A stretch of DNA of 64,000 nucleotides from Lobosporangium transversale (taxonomy: Eukaryota; Mortierellomycota; Mortierellomycetes; Mortierellales; Mortierellaceae). A program made the translations under genes and the position numbers. This document shows, in pieces, positions 48,006 to 60,983 of this stretch. Positions within the stretch are counted from its first letter, which is position 1. Every line of letters starts with the position of its first letter. Where the stretch lies: assembly GCF_002105155.1 (NCBI RefSeq), contig NW_019029000.1:62001-126000 (forward strand). The letters run 5' to 3'. Below the pieces are notes generated by a model, which saw only the letters and a program-made list of their open reading frames with translations, did not search any database and was not told the origin of the DNA.

Positions 48006-50275
48006 ATGTTGCTGTTATTATTCACTTCTGTCCCAATGGATATCAACGATGATTTGGTGTTTGACTTTGATGTGTCAATAGAAGAGCTTTCACAAGTAGC
48101 CGGAATGGACCCTCCTCAATCACGGGTGTCACAGTTGGGGCCTTGGACTTGCTCTGTGACTTTGGAAGATGGATTATCTGAACTTTGTCTCGTGGTCTCT
48201 ATCCGATTTCAACCTCTAGGCATGATGATGGTAGATGACGATCTGCAACAACAAGACCAAGTACAACAGTCGCAACATCAACCATTAGAAGAATGGGAAA
48301 AGGACAATATGCGTTATTCTCGGCTACAGATCTATTCACTGGCCGGAATGGATGATACTCAATCGCTTATTTTAGAGTCGCCTATACAGCAGTCTGAAAC
48401 GCTTACTTTTCAAGGTATGCAAGGTAAAGTGTCATCCTTACTTTATTTTATTATTTAGCGGCTTTATTAATGGCCACTTGTTCAGAAATATTCTAATATT
48501 CTCAAGGAGACAATCTCATTCGTCAACAATTGGTAGCTACAATTGAACCAGACTTTGTCCGACACCATGGCCGTTTTGTATTTCGGGTACTTCTCAGCTG
48601 TGGCTACAGTAATGTCAACGGCAGCAACAGCAACAACTTCAATGATGGTGATGCCGCACTCAACCCTGAATATCACATACGAAAATTTAAAACCTTTCCC
48701 CATCCCCCTCCTTCCTCCTTATTTTCGAGAAATAACTACTTTTCAATGGAATCGCAGCTCCATCTGAAGGGGATACTAGAGCGACCTGTGAATTCAGATA
48801 TCCAACTTTCGTTCCCTCATAACTCTTATCCATTCTATCAGAGATCATCAACGTCAATAGCCCTGAACAATGGTAACGCTACCCAAGAGCCTAATGCTAC
48901 AAGAAGGACATGGAGCAATCAAGGAGAAAGTGGCCAGCAAAAAGAAGAGCATCTCGTATTACGTGCTCATTCATGTGTTCTCAAAACAGTAAAGTCATCA
49001 TCGATAAATCGATTATTGAGTACTTGCCCCCCTTGCGAGCAACAACAACAGGCTGAGCGACAGCAACCTCGCAGTATCACCTCTACAACCACTATTCCCC
49101 ATCATAACCCCCCGTTGTTGCCGTCCATTTCGAGCAACACTGACGACATCACCAACATTGGTGCTAATAGTGGTCATCACAATGAGACATCTGCAATGAG
49201 AGCCCCTCTTTTAGAGCCCATTCGCGAGATCAGATTCGAAGATTCACCACCAGGAGCGGTGGAGGCTGTGCTGCGCTACATTTATCTAAGGCAATGGCCA
49301 GTGCTGGAGCCACTATGTGGGTATACCGTCAAGGACCTGATGGCCCTTGCAACATATCTACAACTTGAGAGTCTTCAGGAGCTCTGTATTGATTTGGTGT
49401 TGGGTAGGATCAAATGTAACGATCACCATGATGGCCATATTGTCTATAACAACAATAGAAGAGCCCTTGTGAATGACAATAGCGTAAGCTATATCGGCAG
49501 ACAAGCCAACAGCAGACGGTTTTGTTCCAGGAGGTTTCTATCGTGCTGGTCCTCCCCTTTCTCTTCCTCGCCTTTAACTTCCTCTTTCTCCTCCTCCTCC
49601 TCCTTGTCGCTTCGGCGACCGATTGGCTCTCGGCTTCGGCTCAATTGTAACTATGACAGTAACAACAATGTCTGGATAGCTGCTCAAGATTGCTCAACAC
49701 AGCAACAGACTCGTCCAAGGTATCATCCATACGAACGGAGTATGAATGAAGGATGCTTAAGAGCGTCCAAAGAGCTACACCATGACCCCAATCATACTAG
49801 GTTACCCTGTCAAACTTTGCAAACAGTGACTAGACATAATGGGCCCAGATCCGCAACGGTACCGAGGCTTTCACGATATCAACTGTATCAGACCAATGCT
49901 GCACAATGTACAGCCAGCCTCGAGAATCTGTTGCAAGTGCTCTTTAGTTGGGGTTACAAATTTCCAAAAATGCGTACAGAACTTGTTCGGGCCTTGGCTC
50001 ATACTCATGGAAGACAGCTCTTTTTGGAGCAAGCAGGCGGAGAAGTCCACAATAATGACAATTATAGTGAGGCAGCCTGCAGCACCCACCACCAGTGGAC
50101 AACAGCAATTGCAACAACGAGCTCGTCCTCAACTTCGGTCTTGACTCCAACCTCAGCAACAGTTTTCAGAAGAAATGGGGGGCTAGAGAGGTTTCGGGAA
50201 CATGAAGCTTATAGAGAGATAATACATGAATTGGTAATTGAGCATTTAATGGTCACAGCTTTCCACTCTGAATAA
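48006..50275 (+). CDS. BTB/POZ-domain protein with low-complexity inserts
   Basis: Two exons: 48006 (or the in-frame Met at 48036, MDINDDLVF) to 48414, and 48507-50275; about 725 aa. Residues about 10-130 may be a MATH-like beta domain (WTCSVTLEDG...). The BTB core appears in two parts: LVLRAHSCVLKT at about 295-310, then after a Gln/Ser/Thr-rich insert of some 75 residues, IREIRFEDSPPGAVEAVLRYIYLRQWP and KDLMALATYLQLESLQELC. More low-complexity Asn, Ser and Arg sequence follows, then a helical C-terminus. BTB proteins often act as Cullin-3 adaptors or transcriptional partners; which applies is unknown. A second in-frame donor at 48425 is also possible. It lies about 250 bases downstream of CND1 on the same strand. 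Confidence 0.75.
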
Positions 50276-50430
50276 ATTGTACAAAAAAATGATGACAATG
50301 ACAATGTTAACTCGTGTAAGTCCATAAAGAAAAAGAGCAATAAAGGAAGAGATCTGGGCTTTGAATGTCAATCTTCAATTGCAGAATGCTCTACAGTAGT
50401 AAAAAAAGCCTTGATCTAGATCTGGAATTG

Positions 50431-50461
<31 letters not shown>

Positions 50462-53108
50462 CATGGTTTGCACAAGCAGAATAAAGTATTACACGTCGTA
50501 ATGTATATTTATATCTTCATGTCGTAGATACTCCTTGAAGTTGTCAAAGATGGACGATGTTAGCAGAAAGCACTGTAATAAGCATTAAAGCACAATAATC
50601 TTTTTTAGCATGCATTATGCAAGAATTAAAAAAAGAGTAATGCAATATAACCTTTGCATGTTTCTTTTTTTTCTTTTTTCTTTTGGGGTCACACACCAAG
50701 TTGATTTCTATGAGAACAAAACAACAAATAAAGGTATAAACTGATATAAATCAACATCAACATCGAATTCGTTCTTGATTGCTTTGTACAAGTATGAATA
50801 TTAATCTTTGTTTATGTTTTGTATCTCCTGCACCTGTGTTTATATTTGTATTTGTATTTGTATTTGTATTTGTATTTGTATTTTGTATTTGTTGATGAAG
50901 ATGAAAAGAAAATAAATATTAACCTTGCAGATAGCCAATCCATTCGAATGCACAACGCGCGAGCAAAAAAAAAAGTGGAATCCCAACAAAGGAAAAGGAT
51001 CTTTTTCGCTGTGAGCACCCAATCTTGTGTTCACTGGCACATTTTACCAGTAACGAGATGGTGACAATTTCATCTCTGCCAATCCAATAGTCAGTTGTTG
51101 ACTTACAATTTGTACAGAACTCGAAGGTGGTGTTGAGGAAGAAATGAACCTATGGTTAGAACTGGGAACTAGGACTAGGATTGTGGTTATGATCGGGACT
51201 GAGATTAGGTTTGGTAATAGCATAGGGATTGGAGCTGGAATTGGAGCTGGGGTAGAGGGTAAGGGATACATGCAGGGGAGAAAGAATAAGATGAGAGCCG
51301 AACTGGGACCAAAGCAGGGCATATTTAACATATGACGCTGATTGTAAGAGCACAGAGGAAGCACGCTAGACTACAGCACGCAACATTTGAGAGATGCTCT
51401 TCAAATCACTAAATAAAAAAAAAATAAAAAAAAAAAAAATCAGACAAAATAAAAAACATGCAGACTATGCACCACTGCTATGCACACCTTGCACACCTTG
51501 CACACATTGAAGTTAAATCAACATTATAAATATATAGCATTGGGGTTTCCATTCTTGTTACTTTTAGAAAAAGGACAGTATATACTGTCTATTCTGTCTA
51601 ACTTGTTGCTCCGCACACACATTTGTCGCAACAACAAAAAGGATCGCGCAAAAAAAAAAGAGGGTGAGAGCTTGAGGGAATAGGAGGGTATGGAAATGAG
51701 AGAATAGCGCTAAGAAGCCATATGCTCACTTCATTTCGAATACTTCAAATATTTCGTATACGAGCTATTTGAAAGTGAGTTATTCGGTATACAATATAAA
51801 CAAACACTTGTTCGCAAGAGGCTCTCACTCTTACTCCTGCTGTACAATATTGCTGCACATCAATGAGTAGCTGAGTCGAAGCACGTTGGGGAGGAGGAGC
51901 TGCATAAGAGTGAGAGGAGAGGAGGCCAAATAGCTTTTTATTTATTTATTTATTTATTATTACATGGTAAGTTGAATAAATTATAAAAAGATACAAGGCG
52001 GAGGGGGGCATGTCAAAGACGTTTATTATTAACATGTTCATATAATTATAACTAATAAACACTATAATTATATATAATATTAAAATTCAAATATCTTATT
52101 CTATTTACACCTTGCACAATAAACATGACAGAACAAACACCATTGGGCAAGAGAGCGATGCGATTGGGAAAGATGACAGAATAGGAAGACAGGCACACAC
52201 TTTCTCTTTTTTTTTTTTGGTGTACTGGTGTACTTGCAATCTTTGCAATCTCACAAACATAGCAAATCCAATGGTGCTTGCATGCATGTCTTGGTATGCT
52301 TTGTCTAATTTCGCTTCGTTTCTTCACTTTATTCTCTCTCTCTCCCTTCTTTTCTAATTTCCTTTTCTCACTTTCGATTCATCTCTTGGAATCATTCCTC
52401 ATTTCACATCACTTTTTCTGATCGCGTGTAATTCAGGGACAACCATTCCTTCTGTCTCAGTTTTGCACACCTCGGCTCAGGAACATCAATCGCTATCAGC
52501 ACTCTCATTCCCAATCGTGTATTCTCTTTCCCCCCTTTCCATTCCCTCGTTCACACTCTTTACACTCTTCACACTCTTCACAACGTTTTATATACCTTCA
52601 GACTCTCAATCTCTTCCTCTTCACTTGAACGCTCTTATTCTTCTCCGACGTGATGTTCTCATACTCATAAACAGTTTAACCATTCTCTCTCTTCCCTGCT
52701 TCTCTCCCCCCTCTTTTTACGAACAAATTATCTGCTCTGATTTCACCACATCCAACACGTTGCATCTATTTTTTTCTCAAATTACACTAATATAGCGTGG
52801 ACGCTTTAAAAGATAGGAGACGCATCGTATTATCCAAAACAAACAACAAATCAACTTTCTTTTTTTTTTTTTTTTTCCCTCCTTCCTTTCCCTTCTGCAT
52901 CGATCCTATCCAAAGCAATATACCAACGCTGGCTCCCGAGAAATCAAAATAGGAAAAAAAAAAAATCACCTTCTCTCTTCCTTTTCCCTCTCATTCTCTC
53001 ATTCTCTCTTCTTCTCTTCCCTCTTCCTTCCTCCTCTTCCTCTCATAACGTAGCAAGATTTAAAAAAAAATCCTTTAAATATACATTCCAAAAAGAGAGA
53101 AAGAAATA
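50276..53108. other. Long intergenic region, low complexity
   Basis: No gene was recognised in 2.8 kb. There is a TTTGTA array at 50843-50890, a GA/GGATTGG-rich imperfect repeat stretch around 51140-51270, CACACCTTG repeats near 51484-51504, a TATT array near 51938-51958 and pyrimidine-rich DNA (TTCACACTC-type repeats near 52550-52590, CTCT near 52970-53045) leading to the FAD monooxygenase start. The last 150 bases are C/T-rich and resemble a fungal core promoter or leader. Confidence 0.6.
50843..50890. repeat. TTTGTA hexanucleotide array
   Basis: About seven to eight tandem TTTGTA units are present, with one interrupted unit at the distal end. It is an intergenic microsatellite. Confidence 0.85.
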
Positions 53109-56100
53109 ATGGCGCCTCCTCAGTTCAAGGTCATCATTGCTGGTGGTGGCATTGTTGGGTTGGCATTAGGTGTGATGCTTGAAAGGGCAGGTATCGACTA
53201 TTTGATCCTCGAAGCTGTCAATGAGGTTCGTCCTCTGGGTGCAGTCCTCTATGTGGGTCCGGCCGTCCTCCGAGCATTTGAACAACTTGGACTACTAGAT
53301 GATATGGTTCGTCACTCCAATATTATGACAGGTGTTACTTTGCTGGACCAAAAGTTGAACCAGATCTGTCGTATTGGCACAGCTTACGCTAGAGACAGGT
53401 AAATGAAGCTTTTATTAATATTGTTTGCTACAATCTATAACTATCACACCACAAATGAAAAATATATATTTATATATATAAAGAGGAAGGGAGAAGGGGA
53501 ACAAACGGTTCGGAAATGATTCTTTTTCAAGAAAGTGAAATATCTGCAATGATGCAGATTGTTTTAAAAAGGCATCTCATCGAGACTTCATGTGTATATC
53601 GTTGAGCAAAGGCCAACACGCACAAACTTACCAGACAGAAGGATAGAAGATTATAGAGAGTTCTGTTGGTGTGTGTTTGCGATAGAGAAATATCTCGAGA
53701 GCTGCATTGCGTTCCAGACAACCAAACAGCAAACAGAATGGTTCTTCCAGACGGAAACCATTGAGTCTTACCCATTTGTATTTTTAAAATACTGTCTCCC
53801 AATTGAAGAAACAAAGTTTACACATGTATTTCCGCGAATCAACCAGTCACATTCCACTTTGAGTAACAACTGCAAACTCTGTTTTGTGGATGGATTCAGA
53901 TGTTTGCATGTTCTTGTCGGTTGTCTGCCGCATGTAAAAAAAAGGAGAAAGGCAACGTTGAAAGGCTCTCACTTTTTTTTTTTTTTTTTTTTTTTTTCCT
54001 TCTTTCGAGTGTTCTTCCATTCTCCACATGGTGTCGTTTATCTTTTTTTTTTTTTCTTTTTTTTTTTTTCTCTCTTTTCGTGGGATGAAGCAACCCAATC
54101 TATCCCGTTACCCATGCATTTGTCCAATTTCGCCCATTTGCTCTTTTTCTTCCCTTTCCACCTCCCCTTTTTACGACTTTTTTGTAAATTGTCTATTTAT
54201 TGGCTTTTTAGTATGCTCTGCTCTCTTACATGTGTTGTAGAGTTGCATGCATGCACCATGCAACATTGCTTGGGAGACCCGGAAATCTGATCTCCAAGTG
54301 GCCGTTGCAATCAAAATTAGTCCTAAACTTACTGCACATGGAGACAGAATGCATTGATGGCTAATAATATTAACCACAATAATTGCTTCCCGTCCCTTCA
54401 TTCCTTTGCTCAAACCATTGATCAGATATGGCTATGATACTATAACAATTGTCCGACCCAAACTCTATGACATCCTGCTCTCCCGCATTCCAGCTTACAA
54501 GATTCTGTTTAACAAGCGTGTAAGGGCCACGGCTCAGAATAGTGAGGGTGTTAAAGTTCGCTGTGAGGATGGCTCAACATACAATGGTGACATTCTTGTT
54601 GCCGCAGATGGTGGATCATCATCGATTCGCAAGGCCATCTATGAAGAGATCCGCAAACGCTCCAAGAAGGTGTCTCATCCAGTAGATTATGCACGTCCCA
54701 AGCTGGATCAGAGATGCATCGTCGGTGTCTCTGAACCATTATCCGTCAAACAGTATCCAGTTCTTGCATCAAAGAATTGTGAGCTTATGCTTATCATGCC
54801 CAAAGATTCAAACTGCACGGTAAATACAGACAAAATTAGAAAATACCATTAATCTGGTCCGTGAGGTACATTCGGTGTGGATGTACACTAAACCTTTACT
54901 GTGGTCAATGCGCAGAGGGAAGGGGTGCAAACTACCTGGTATTTATACGAGTACCTGAAACGCTAATCATAATTGGGGGTCCTTCTATTGCCTCTTTTTC
55001 TTTTTTCTTTTTTTTTTTTGCTTCCCCTTTTGATGTCTCCTAGATTTGGTTTGTCCCAATGGCTGAAAGGCGCTTCGGTTGGGGCATCACGTCGCCTCTA
55101 CCCTGCACAGACCCTGATGCTCAACCGACCTCATCTTCAAAATCAAAGAGCAACTTGGAGAACTACCCTACCTTTGATTCAGATTCATTTGAAGCCCCTA
55201 ATTCGCCCTCATCTATCCACGAGGCGAGCCGATCATTCTCTGCTCTTTCAAATACATCCTACAGCCCACCTTCTATAACCTCCTCATCGTCTGGCCAACA
55301 GGTTTATGGCGAAAACGACTACAATTTCAGCACCAGTACCAACAATGTTTCCAGCATTAGCAATATTAACAATAATAACAATAGTATCAGTAGTGACAAC
55401 CTCAACTCCAATAATTACTTCACACCCCAGTCTGTCAGAAAAAGACAGTCCTTCGGCCGACTCTCTAAGCATTCGACCAGCTCCAATGGATCTCAGACAA
55501 GGTCGGAATATACCTCCGTAATACAGCTAAATGACTCTAGTGCACTCGACCTAAAAGATCTTCCTCGAGACAGAATATGGGGTAAATTAGATGAACAGTA
55601 CCATATCGAGGAGGCAATCCGAGAACAGGCCAGTCCCTTCGGAGGCACACTCGGTGATATCATTGACGCGACCTCAAGAAAAATGATCTCGATGGTCGTT
55701 GTAGAAGAGAAATTTTATCATACTTGGCATTTTGGTCGCACAGTTCTCTTGGGTGATGGTAAGTAAAAAAAAAAAAAAAAAAAAAAGCATTTGCCACATA
55801 GTTTATAATAATGTTCGTCTAAACAAATTCTTTCTTTTGCTTCTGGCTTTAATTCTCCGCTTATCTCACTAATTCTTCTCGCCACAGCATGCCACAAAGT
55901 AAGCAAATTATGTCAATCATGCCAAACGTGCCAAGTGTGCTGTGCATTGCTATGCTTTTAATCCCTACTTTTACGTACTCGCGTTATTTAACAATATCTC
56001 CTATTTCTTATCTCCTACCAATAGTTACTTCCATCTTCAGGCCATGCTACAACACAAGGCATCTTGGACGCTATCAGTCTTGCCTCGCTCTTGGCGGAGT

Positions 56101-56817
56101 TACCCAGCAACACTCCTAATGATATCAATGCTCTCTTCCGCGTTCATTACCAGCGACGTGGACCAAGTGCAAAGGCAGCGGTTGTTGTATCTCAACAACA
56201 AGCACAAATGTTATTTAATAGAGTATGTTTTTATTTTTATTTTTTCTTTAAGCGACGGATCGTCGGGTATTTTGTTTTTTTATAGAGTGTTTGGACCTTA
56301 TCTCTTTTTTATTAACACTATGCTATTTGGTTGTCACCATCGTTTATCCATTCACATATTGTAATAGAAATTGACGGGCAAGATCATGCGCAAGATGGCT
56401 TCGAATTGGATCTCTGACTGGTTCAAAATCAAGCTGACGGATCGTCTATTCGAGTCGCGTCCCATGCTTCCATACTTGAAACCTATTCCTGATCGTGGAT
56501 CGCACAAGGATAAGGATAAATCTGTACCATTATTACAAGATAAGCGGTTTGAGATGGCTCGGAGGAAATCTGTTTCATCAGGGTACTTGAGTGCTACTTC
56601 TATGATCGGAGAAGGACGGGACGGAGGATTTGGTGGGGATGGTGTTGAGCTAGACTTTGCGATGTCTCCCTTCTCAACATCAATGCCGTCGATTGTTATG
56701 CAGTCATCACCGTTGCCACCCCCTGTAAGTGGAATAATAGAAGACGACATGTATGGTTCTTCCTCAAGGTCTGGTGAGAAGGAGGCGATAAGCCGTTGGC
56801 GGTTGTACCGTAATTAG
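53109..56817 (+). CDS. FAD-dependent monooxygenase (UbiH/salicylate-hydroxylase-like)
   Basis: Six exons (53109-53398, 54426-54819, 55044-55758, 55888-55898, 56025-56222, 56368-56817) close in phase to 685 aa. The Rossmann FAD motif is FKVIIAGGGIVGLALGVMLE, ending with Glu in ILEA. The mid motif is LVAADGGSSSIRKAI (DG motif). The second FAD-binding motif GD(A)CHK is built from the end of exon 3 (GD), an 11-nt exon 4 (A-C-H-K) and exon 5 (LLPSSGHATTQGILDAI). An Asn/Ser-rich insert of about 130 residues (residues about 235-370) is unusual, as is the roughly 140-residue low-complexity C-terminal tail. It probably hydroxylates an aromatic or other small molecule using FAD and NAD(P)H; the substrate is unknown. 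Intron 1 is about 1.03 kb, far longer than the others here. Confidence 0.85.
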
Positions 56818-57343
56818 AGAGAGAGCAACATACGCATATTTATGCACACATATATTTCGCCATAGAATCAATAACACTCCATCCTTAGTATAAATTTAAA
56901 TATCTGTGAACAAAAGATTTTAGTATTGTTTAATTGCTTGCGATGAACGTCAAGATGGAAAGGGACGCAAGGAAGGGGATGATCTTGGCGGTATTACAGC
57001 TCCCTCGGAAAGAGAGTGATGAATAAATGTCCAGCCTTGCGCCGAAGTTGTATGTTGTCTTGGGATTTAGCTTTAAATATGTATAATGCGCACGGGTGCA
57101 ATATTCCTTCAGCATTCCCACATGTTACACTTGTTCATACCAAACTGACAGACATACTCCTTGGTTTTTGTTTTCCTTCCTCAATCATCTCTTTCTCATC
57201 GTTCTACTCCTTCATTACTCATTCCAATGCAAGCTCATACTTCTCTAGTGTCCCTTCCGTGGCAGCTGCAGCATAATTCGCCTGATAACGCCCGAGGCAC
57301 ATCTGGTTCTCGTTCTTGTTCTCTCTCTTTTCGCTCCTCAACC
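56818..57343. other. Intergenic/leader before the F-box gene
   Basis: No separate gene was seen. From 57161 the sequence is in frame with the F-box gene, so a longer N-terminus (start at 57161 or 57230) cannot be excluded. That stretch is Ser/His/Pro-rich and looks like leader rather than protein. Confidence 0.5.
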
Positions 57344-57657
57344 ATGTCATCATCATGGTCTTCTGGTACCTATCCCTCACCTATGCTACTCCCAGAGATC
57401 ATTACCCTCATCTGTTCCTACCTTAGCCGTCCAGACCTTGCAGTTGCAGCTCGATTCAATCGGACTTGGTCAAAGATCTGTCTGCCCTTATTATACCGCG
57501 AGATTTCGCTCAATGGGCGTAGGTTCAAGATAGACAGTCTTGAGTTAGGTATTCGACGTAGTGGTCATTTCTGTTTGCGGTTACAAGCTGCTCGCGACGT
57601 AGTAAGTAGACAGAGCCGAATTTCTCTTAGAAGCGGCGTATTGCTCAACTTTACTAA

Positions 57658-57693
<36 letters not shown>

Positions 57694-59271
57694 CATTGGT
57701 GTTCCAGAATTGCGGGAATGCTGCGCTGTACGCCCAATCTAATAGATCTAGACGCCACCTGGATGAATGTCGACTTGCTCGAGTCCTTGGTGTTTCTCCA
57801 GAAGCTGGAGCGGCTCGCGATCTCACGCCTCCAGGGATGCTATTCAGAAGATAGTCAGTTCTTTGAGCCTTTCTTTCAAGGATCTTCAAGAATCAGGGAG
57901 CTTAATATGGCAGACTCGAGTCAGATGACTGACTCCACCTTGGTGAGTATCATTAAGACCAGTCCACATATTCAGGCCTTAACAGTCTCAGGCAACCAAT
58001 GCCTGACCCATCAAGGTTTGATTCGATGGTGTGAGCAGCTTTCAAAATCGTCATCGCCACCATTGTCATCGCCGTCCAAGTTAGATAGCATAGCTATGAC
58101 CGAGTTGACAACTGTCAACTTCGCAAACTGTAATCGAATTCAGCCCTCGGGCTACCGAGCTTTATTCGAACATTCCCGAAACCTTCAGCATGTCAATCTT
58201 ATGTCCACACGTGTGGACGATGACGCATTGCAAGTCTTGGCTAACCAAAACCAAGGTTTGGAGAACATCATCCTTAACTGTTGTCCAGCCATCTCAGATC
58301 ATGGCCTACAGGCGATCCTTAGGGCTTGTCGCCAACTAAAGGCGATCTCACTTCTGTATTGCAATCGCATCTCTGCTCGAATATTCTTTCAGAGCCAGTG
58401 GAAGTGCCGCGGATTAGAGGAGTTGAGGTTTTCTTTGAACGGATGGCATCAAGATCTAATCGAACATGGACTAGAGGGGGGAAATGGTGGTGGCGGAGGT
58501 GATACACCTGCTCAAGACCCAGAGATGAACCCAAGCATCATTCAGCCGCATCTTCAAGAAGGTGCAGACCTTCAGTCAATGATCTATGAGCCGCAGCTTG
58601 AGTTTATGATTTTTGGTGAACCGGAATGGGAAGTTGCCGCTTTGTCAGAGGATGATGATGATGATGGGACCTATCTAGCCGATCAAGTACCTATACAGAG
58701 TACCACTACTACTGCCAACAATAGCAGTGATAGCCATGATAACGATATTTCTATTCATTATCATTCGATGGATATCGACCCGCCTCCCTCTTTCCAAGAG
58801 TACCGTCAGCGTCTTATCTTGACCCAGCTCTACCGTCAAATCGGACAATTCACGCGGCTTCAGACTCTAGTTATGCGTAGCATTAATCTTCCGCTAAACC
58901 TGAACGCAGGATTAAGTCGTCTCAGTCGATTAAAGGCTCTTCAGCGTATTGAATTGGCAGGACTCGAGCAACCATTTGGTCCATCTGAAGTCAATTGGTT
59001 AGCAGGAATCTCATTAGTAACGCCCATAAAGAGTGCACAAGAACAGAAACATGGGCCTGTAGCACAGCAGGTTGAACAGACAGCTTTTAGTGGGCTCAAG
59101 ACAAGAGATGTCGTTTCTACAACTATAACAGTGTCACAGCCTTTGCCCATGTTGCGTGAGTTGGCGTTCATAGGTGGCTATAGCTTATCATCAGATCTAT
59201 TAAGAAAGCTCAAAGAATATCGTCCGCAGTTGGATATTCAATTAACTCAAGTCAGGGATGCCGTCGCTTAG
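57344..59271 (+). CDS. F-box/leucine-rich-repeat protein
   Basis: Two exons (57344-57601 and 57691-59271) give 612 aa. An F-box sits near the N-terminus (LLPEIITLICSYLSRPDLAVAARFNRTW is the pattern, residues about 10-40), followed by a SYLSRPDL/WSKIC-type continuation. AMN1-like leucine-rich repeats run over residues about 95-300 (LIDLDAT, IRELNMADSSQMTD, LTTVNFANCNRIQP, LENIILNCCPAISDHGL, LKAISLLYCNRIS). An acidic, Ser-rich insert follows (with an Asp run), then two more LRR-like segments near the end. By family it is the substrate receptor of an SCF ubiquitin ligase. The intron ends in a long T run. The stop lies 75 bases from the stop of the convergent GT47 gene. Confidence 0.8.
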
Positions 59272-59346
59272 TGACAAATGGACAGTAGAGTATCTTTAAT
59301 ACAGTTTATAGAGAAATAATGTTATCGTAATAATAAAAAAAGCTAA

Positions 59347-60983
59347 TTATGATTGGATAATCATGAAAGAATTCGTCAAGTCAACATGATTATCACGATC
59401 GATTGTCCTTTTCCCTTCCAGATGTCTTCTCCTGCAAAGATCTCGTACAATCAAGTGCCAAGAGTCTCTAGTCAACAAGACTCTACGTCCATACTCCCAG
59501 ACCCTTTTCTGCATTTTCTGGTATTGTTCTTCAGGAATGGCACGCAAGATCTTGTCCAAGCGATGAGCATCATCACGTCTGATTTTGATACTGAAGCTAG
59601 CCCAGTCAATATCATCCTCAAAAGGTTCCACAATTCCGTCTGCAATGATCACAGGAACCACACCGAAAGCGATACACTCCCAGAGTCGGGTTGTGCCCAG
59701 CGTATGCCCCATAGGGACCAGGCCATAACGAGCTCTTGAAAGCAATTTAGCATATTTCTCTGGTCCCCATCCTGAAGCAATCACGTAATCTGCTTGACGA
59801 TCAAATCCATTGAGTAAGAGAGATCGAATGCCTGCAGAGTAGACGTCATCGGGCTGAACATCTTTATATCGACCGCTAAAGAGCACAAAGATATCTCGTC
59901 GTTTGTGTTTTGGATGACCACTGCTGGTCAGATACTGTAATGGGTCAATCTTCACTAGGTTCAGGATAGTTGTAGCAGATGGGATTACAATATTTTTATA
60001 TCGTCGGGATCCGACCACAGAAGGTGCCAGGGGTCTCAGATCTCCACTAGTAGTCAAGAAGGTGGCGTTCTGCATGATATCCTTTTGTTGATAGTAAAGA
60101 GACGTTCGGTCCATTGGATGTACCATTAGATGATCCTGACCCCAAGTCCTGTTCCAGTAAGGTAGTTCCTGTTGGATGTAGCGCATCATAGGTAGCACGT
60201 ATTGTCCATCTACATCACAATCACCCTTTTCCCCGAGAATAAACCAACAATGATTCAGATATCGAGCTCCCAAAAAAGGGATATAAAAGAAATCGGCTTC
60301 TTCAGGGTTAGAGGTCACATAACTCTTGTAAGCACCTGAGGAGGGGTCTCTTAATTGTTCTAACAAGATATGTTCTGCAATATAAGGAGTGTGAACTGGA
60401 GGTACTCTTTTGTAGACTTCTTGAATGGCTGGCGGATCAGGATAGACATAAATCTTGGGTCTACAAAGCATTTCATCAATATTGGGTGGCCATCGGAGGT
60501 GAGGTGCAATGGGTGGGAGTGGCTTTAAAAGGATGGGAGTATGGCGTGTTGGATTTTTGTTAATCCCTCGACTGGATTTGTGGGCGGTCCGTGATCCTGC
60601 TAAGCGTCTCTCCAGGTCCGAATCCAGATCTGATATCATAATCATTATGATAGTTTAAAAAAAAAAAAGGGGGGGGAGGGGAATTATTTGTCAATGGAAA
60701 ATGAAAGCGACCAAAGCTAACAATCAATAAATAAAAAGTTTTTTTTTACCATAAGGTGATCTAGTGAAGAAGGTGATGCGAACTAGGACATAGAGCCATG
60801 AGAAGAGACCTGCAGCGATGAAATATGTGATCTACCAAAAGGACATTCATCCTAGTAATTCAGTTGACTTCAAAACCTATTTTGGGTCTCTCCGCCACTC
60901 CTTTCCCCCTTTTTTTTAAATGAGGCATTCATGTTACATACCGTCCTGCGAGAAGAGATAATGCGTTTAAAAGTGAGGATCAT
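59347..60983 (-). CDS. Exostosin-family (GT47) type II membrane glycosyltransferase
   Basis: Three exons (60983-60942, 60831-60750, 60629-59347) close in phase to 468 aa. It starts MILTFKRIISSRRT, and residues about 15-35 (ITYFIAAGLFSWLYVLVRI) form one membrane helix, giving a short cytosolic tail and a luminal catalytic domain, as in Golgi glycosyltransferases. GT47 features: KIYVYPDPPAI, YIAEHILLEQL, EADFFYIPFLG, a HPMD/IVIPSAT stretch, RDIFVLFSGRYK and the C-terminal acceptor/donor block LVPMGHTLGTTRLWECIAFG followed by VPVIIADGI and PFEDDIDW. Donor sugar and acceptor are unknown; it probably acts in cell-wall or glycoprotein glycan synthesis. It is convergent with the F-box gene. Confidence 0.88.

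Noticed and set aside
53592-54290. A 232-codon open frame in the plus strand
   Set aside because: It lies in the phase-consistent first intron of the FAD monooxygenase, is Phe/Ser-rich at its end and shows no domain.
57602-57690. Alternative frame SLVFQNCGNAAL at the start of exon 2 in the F-box gene
   Set aside because: It ends at a stop before the leucine-rich repeats; the phase-0 join from ARDV leads into the repeats.
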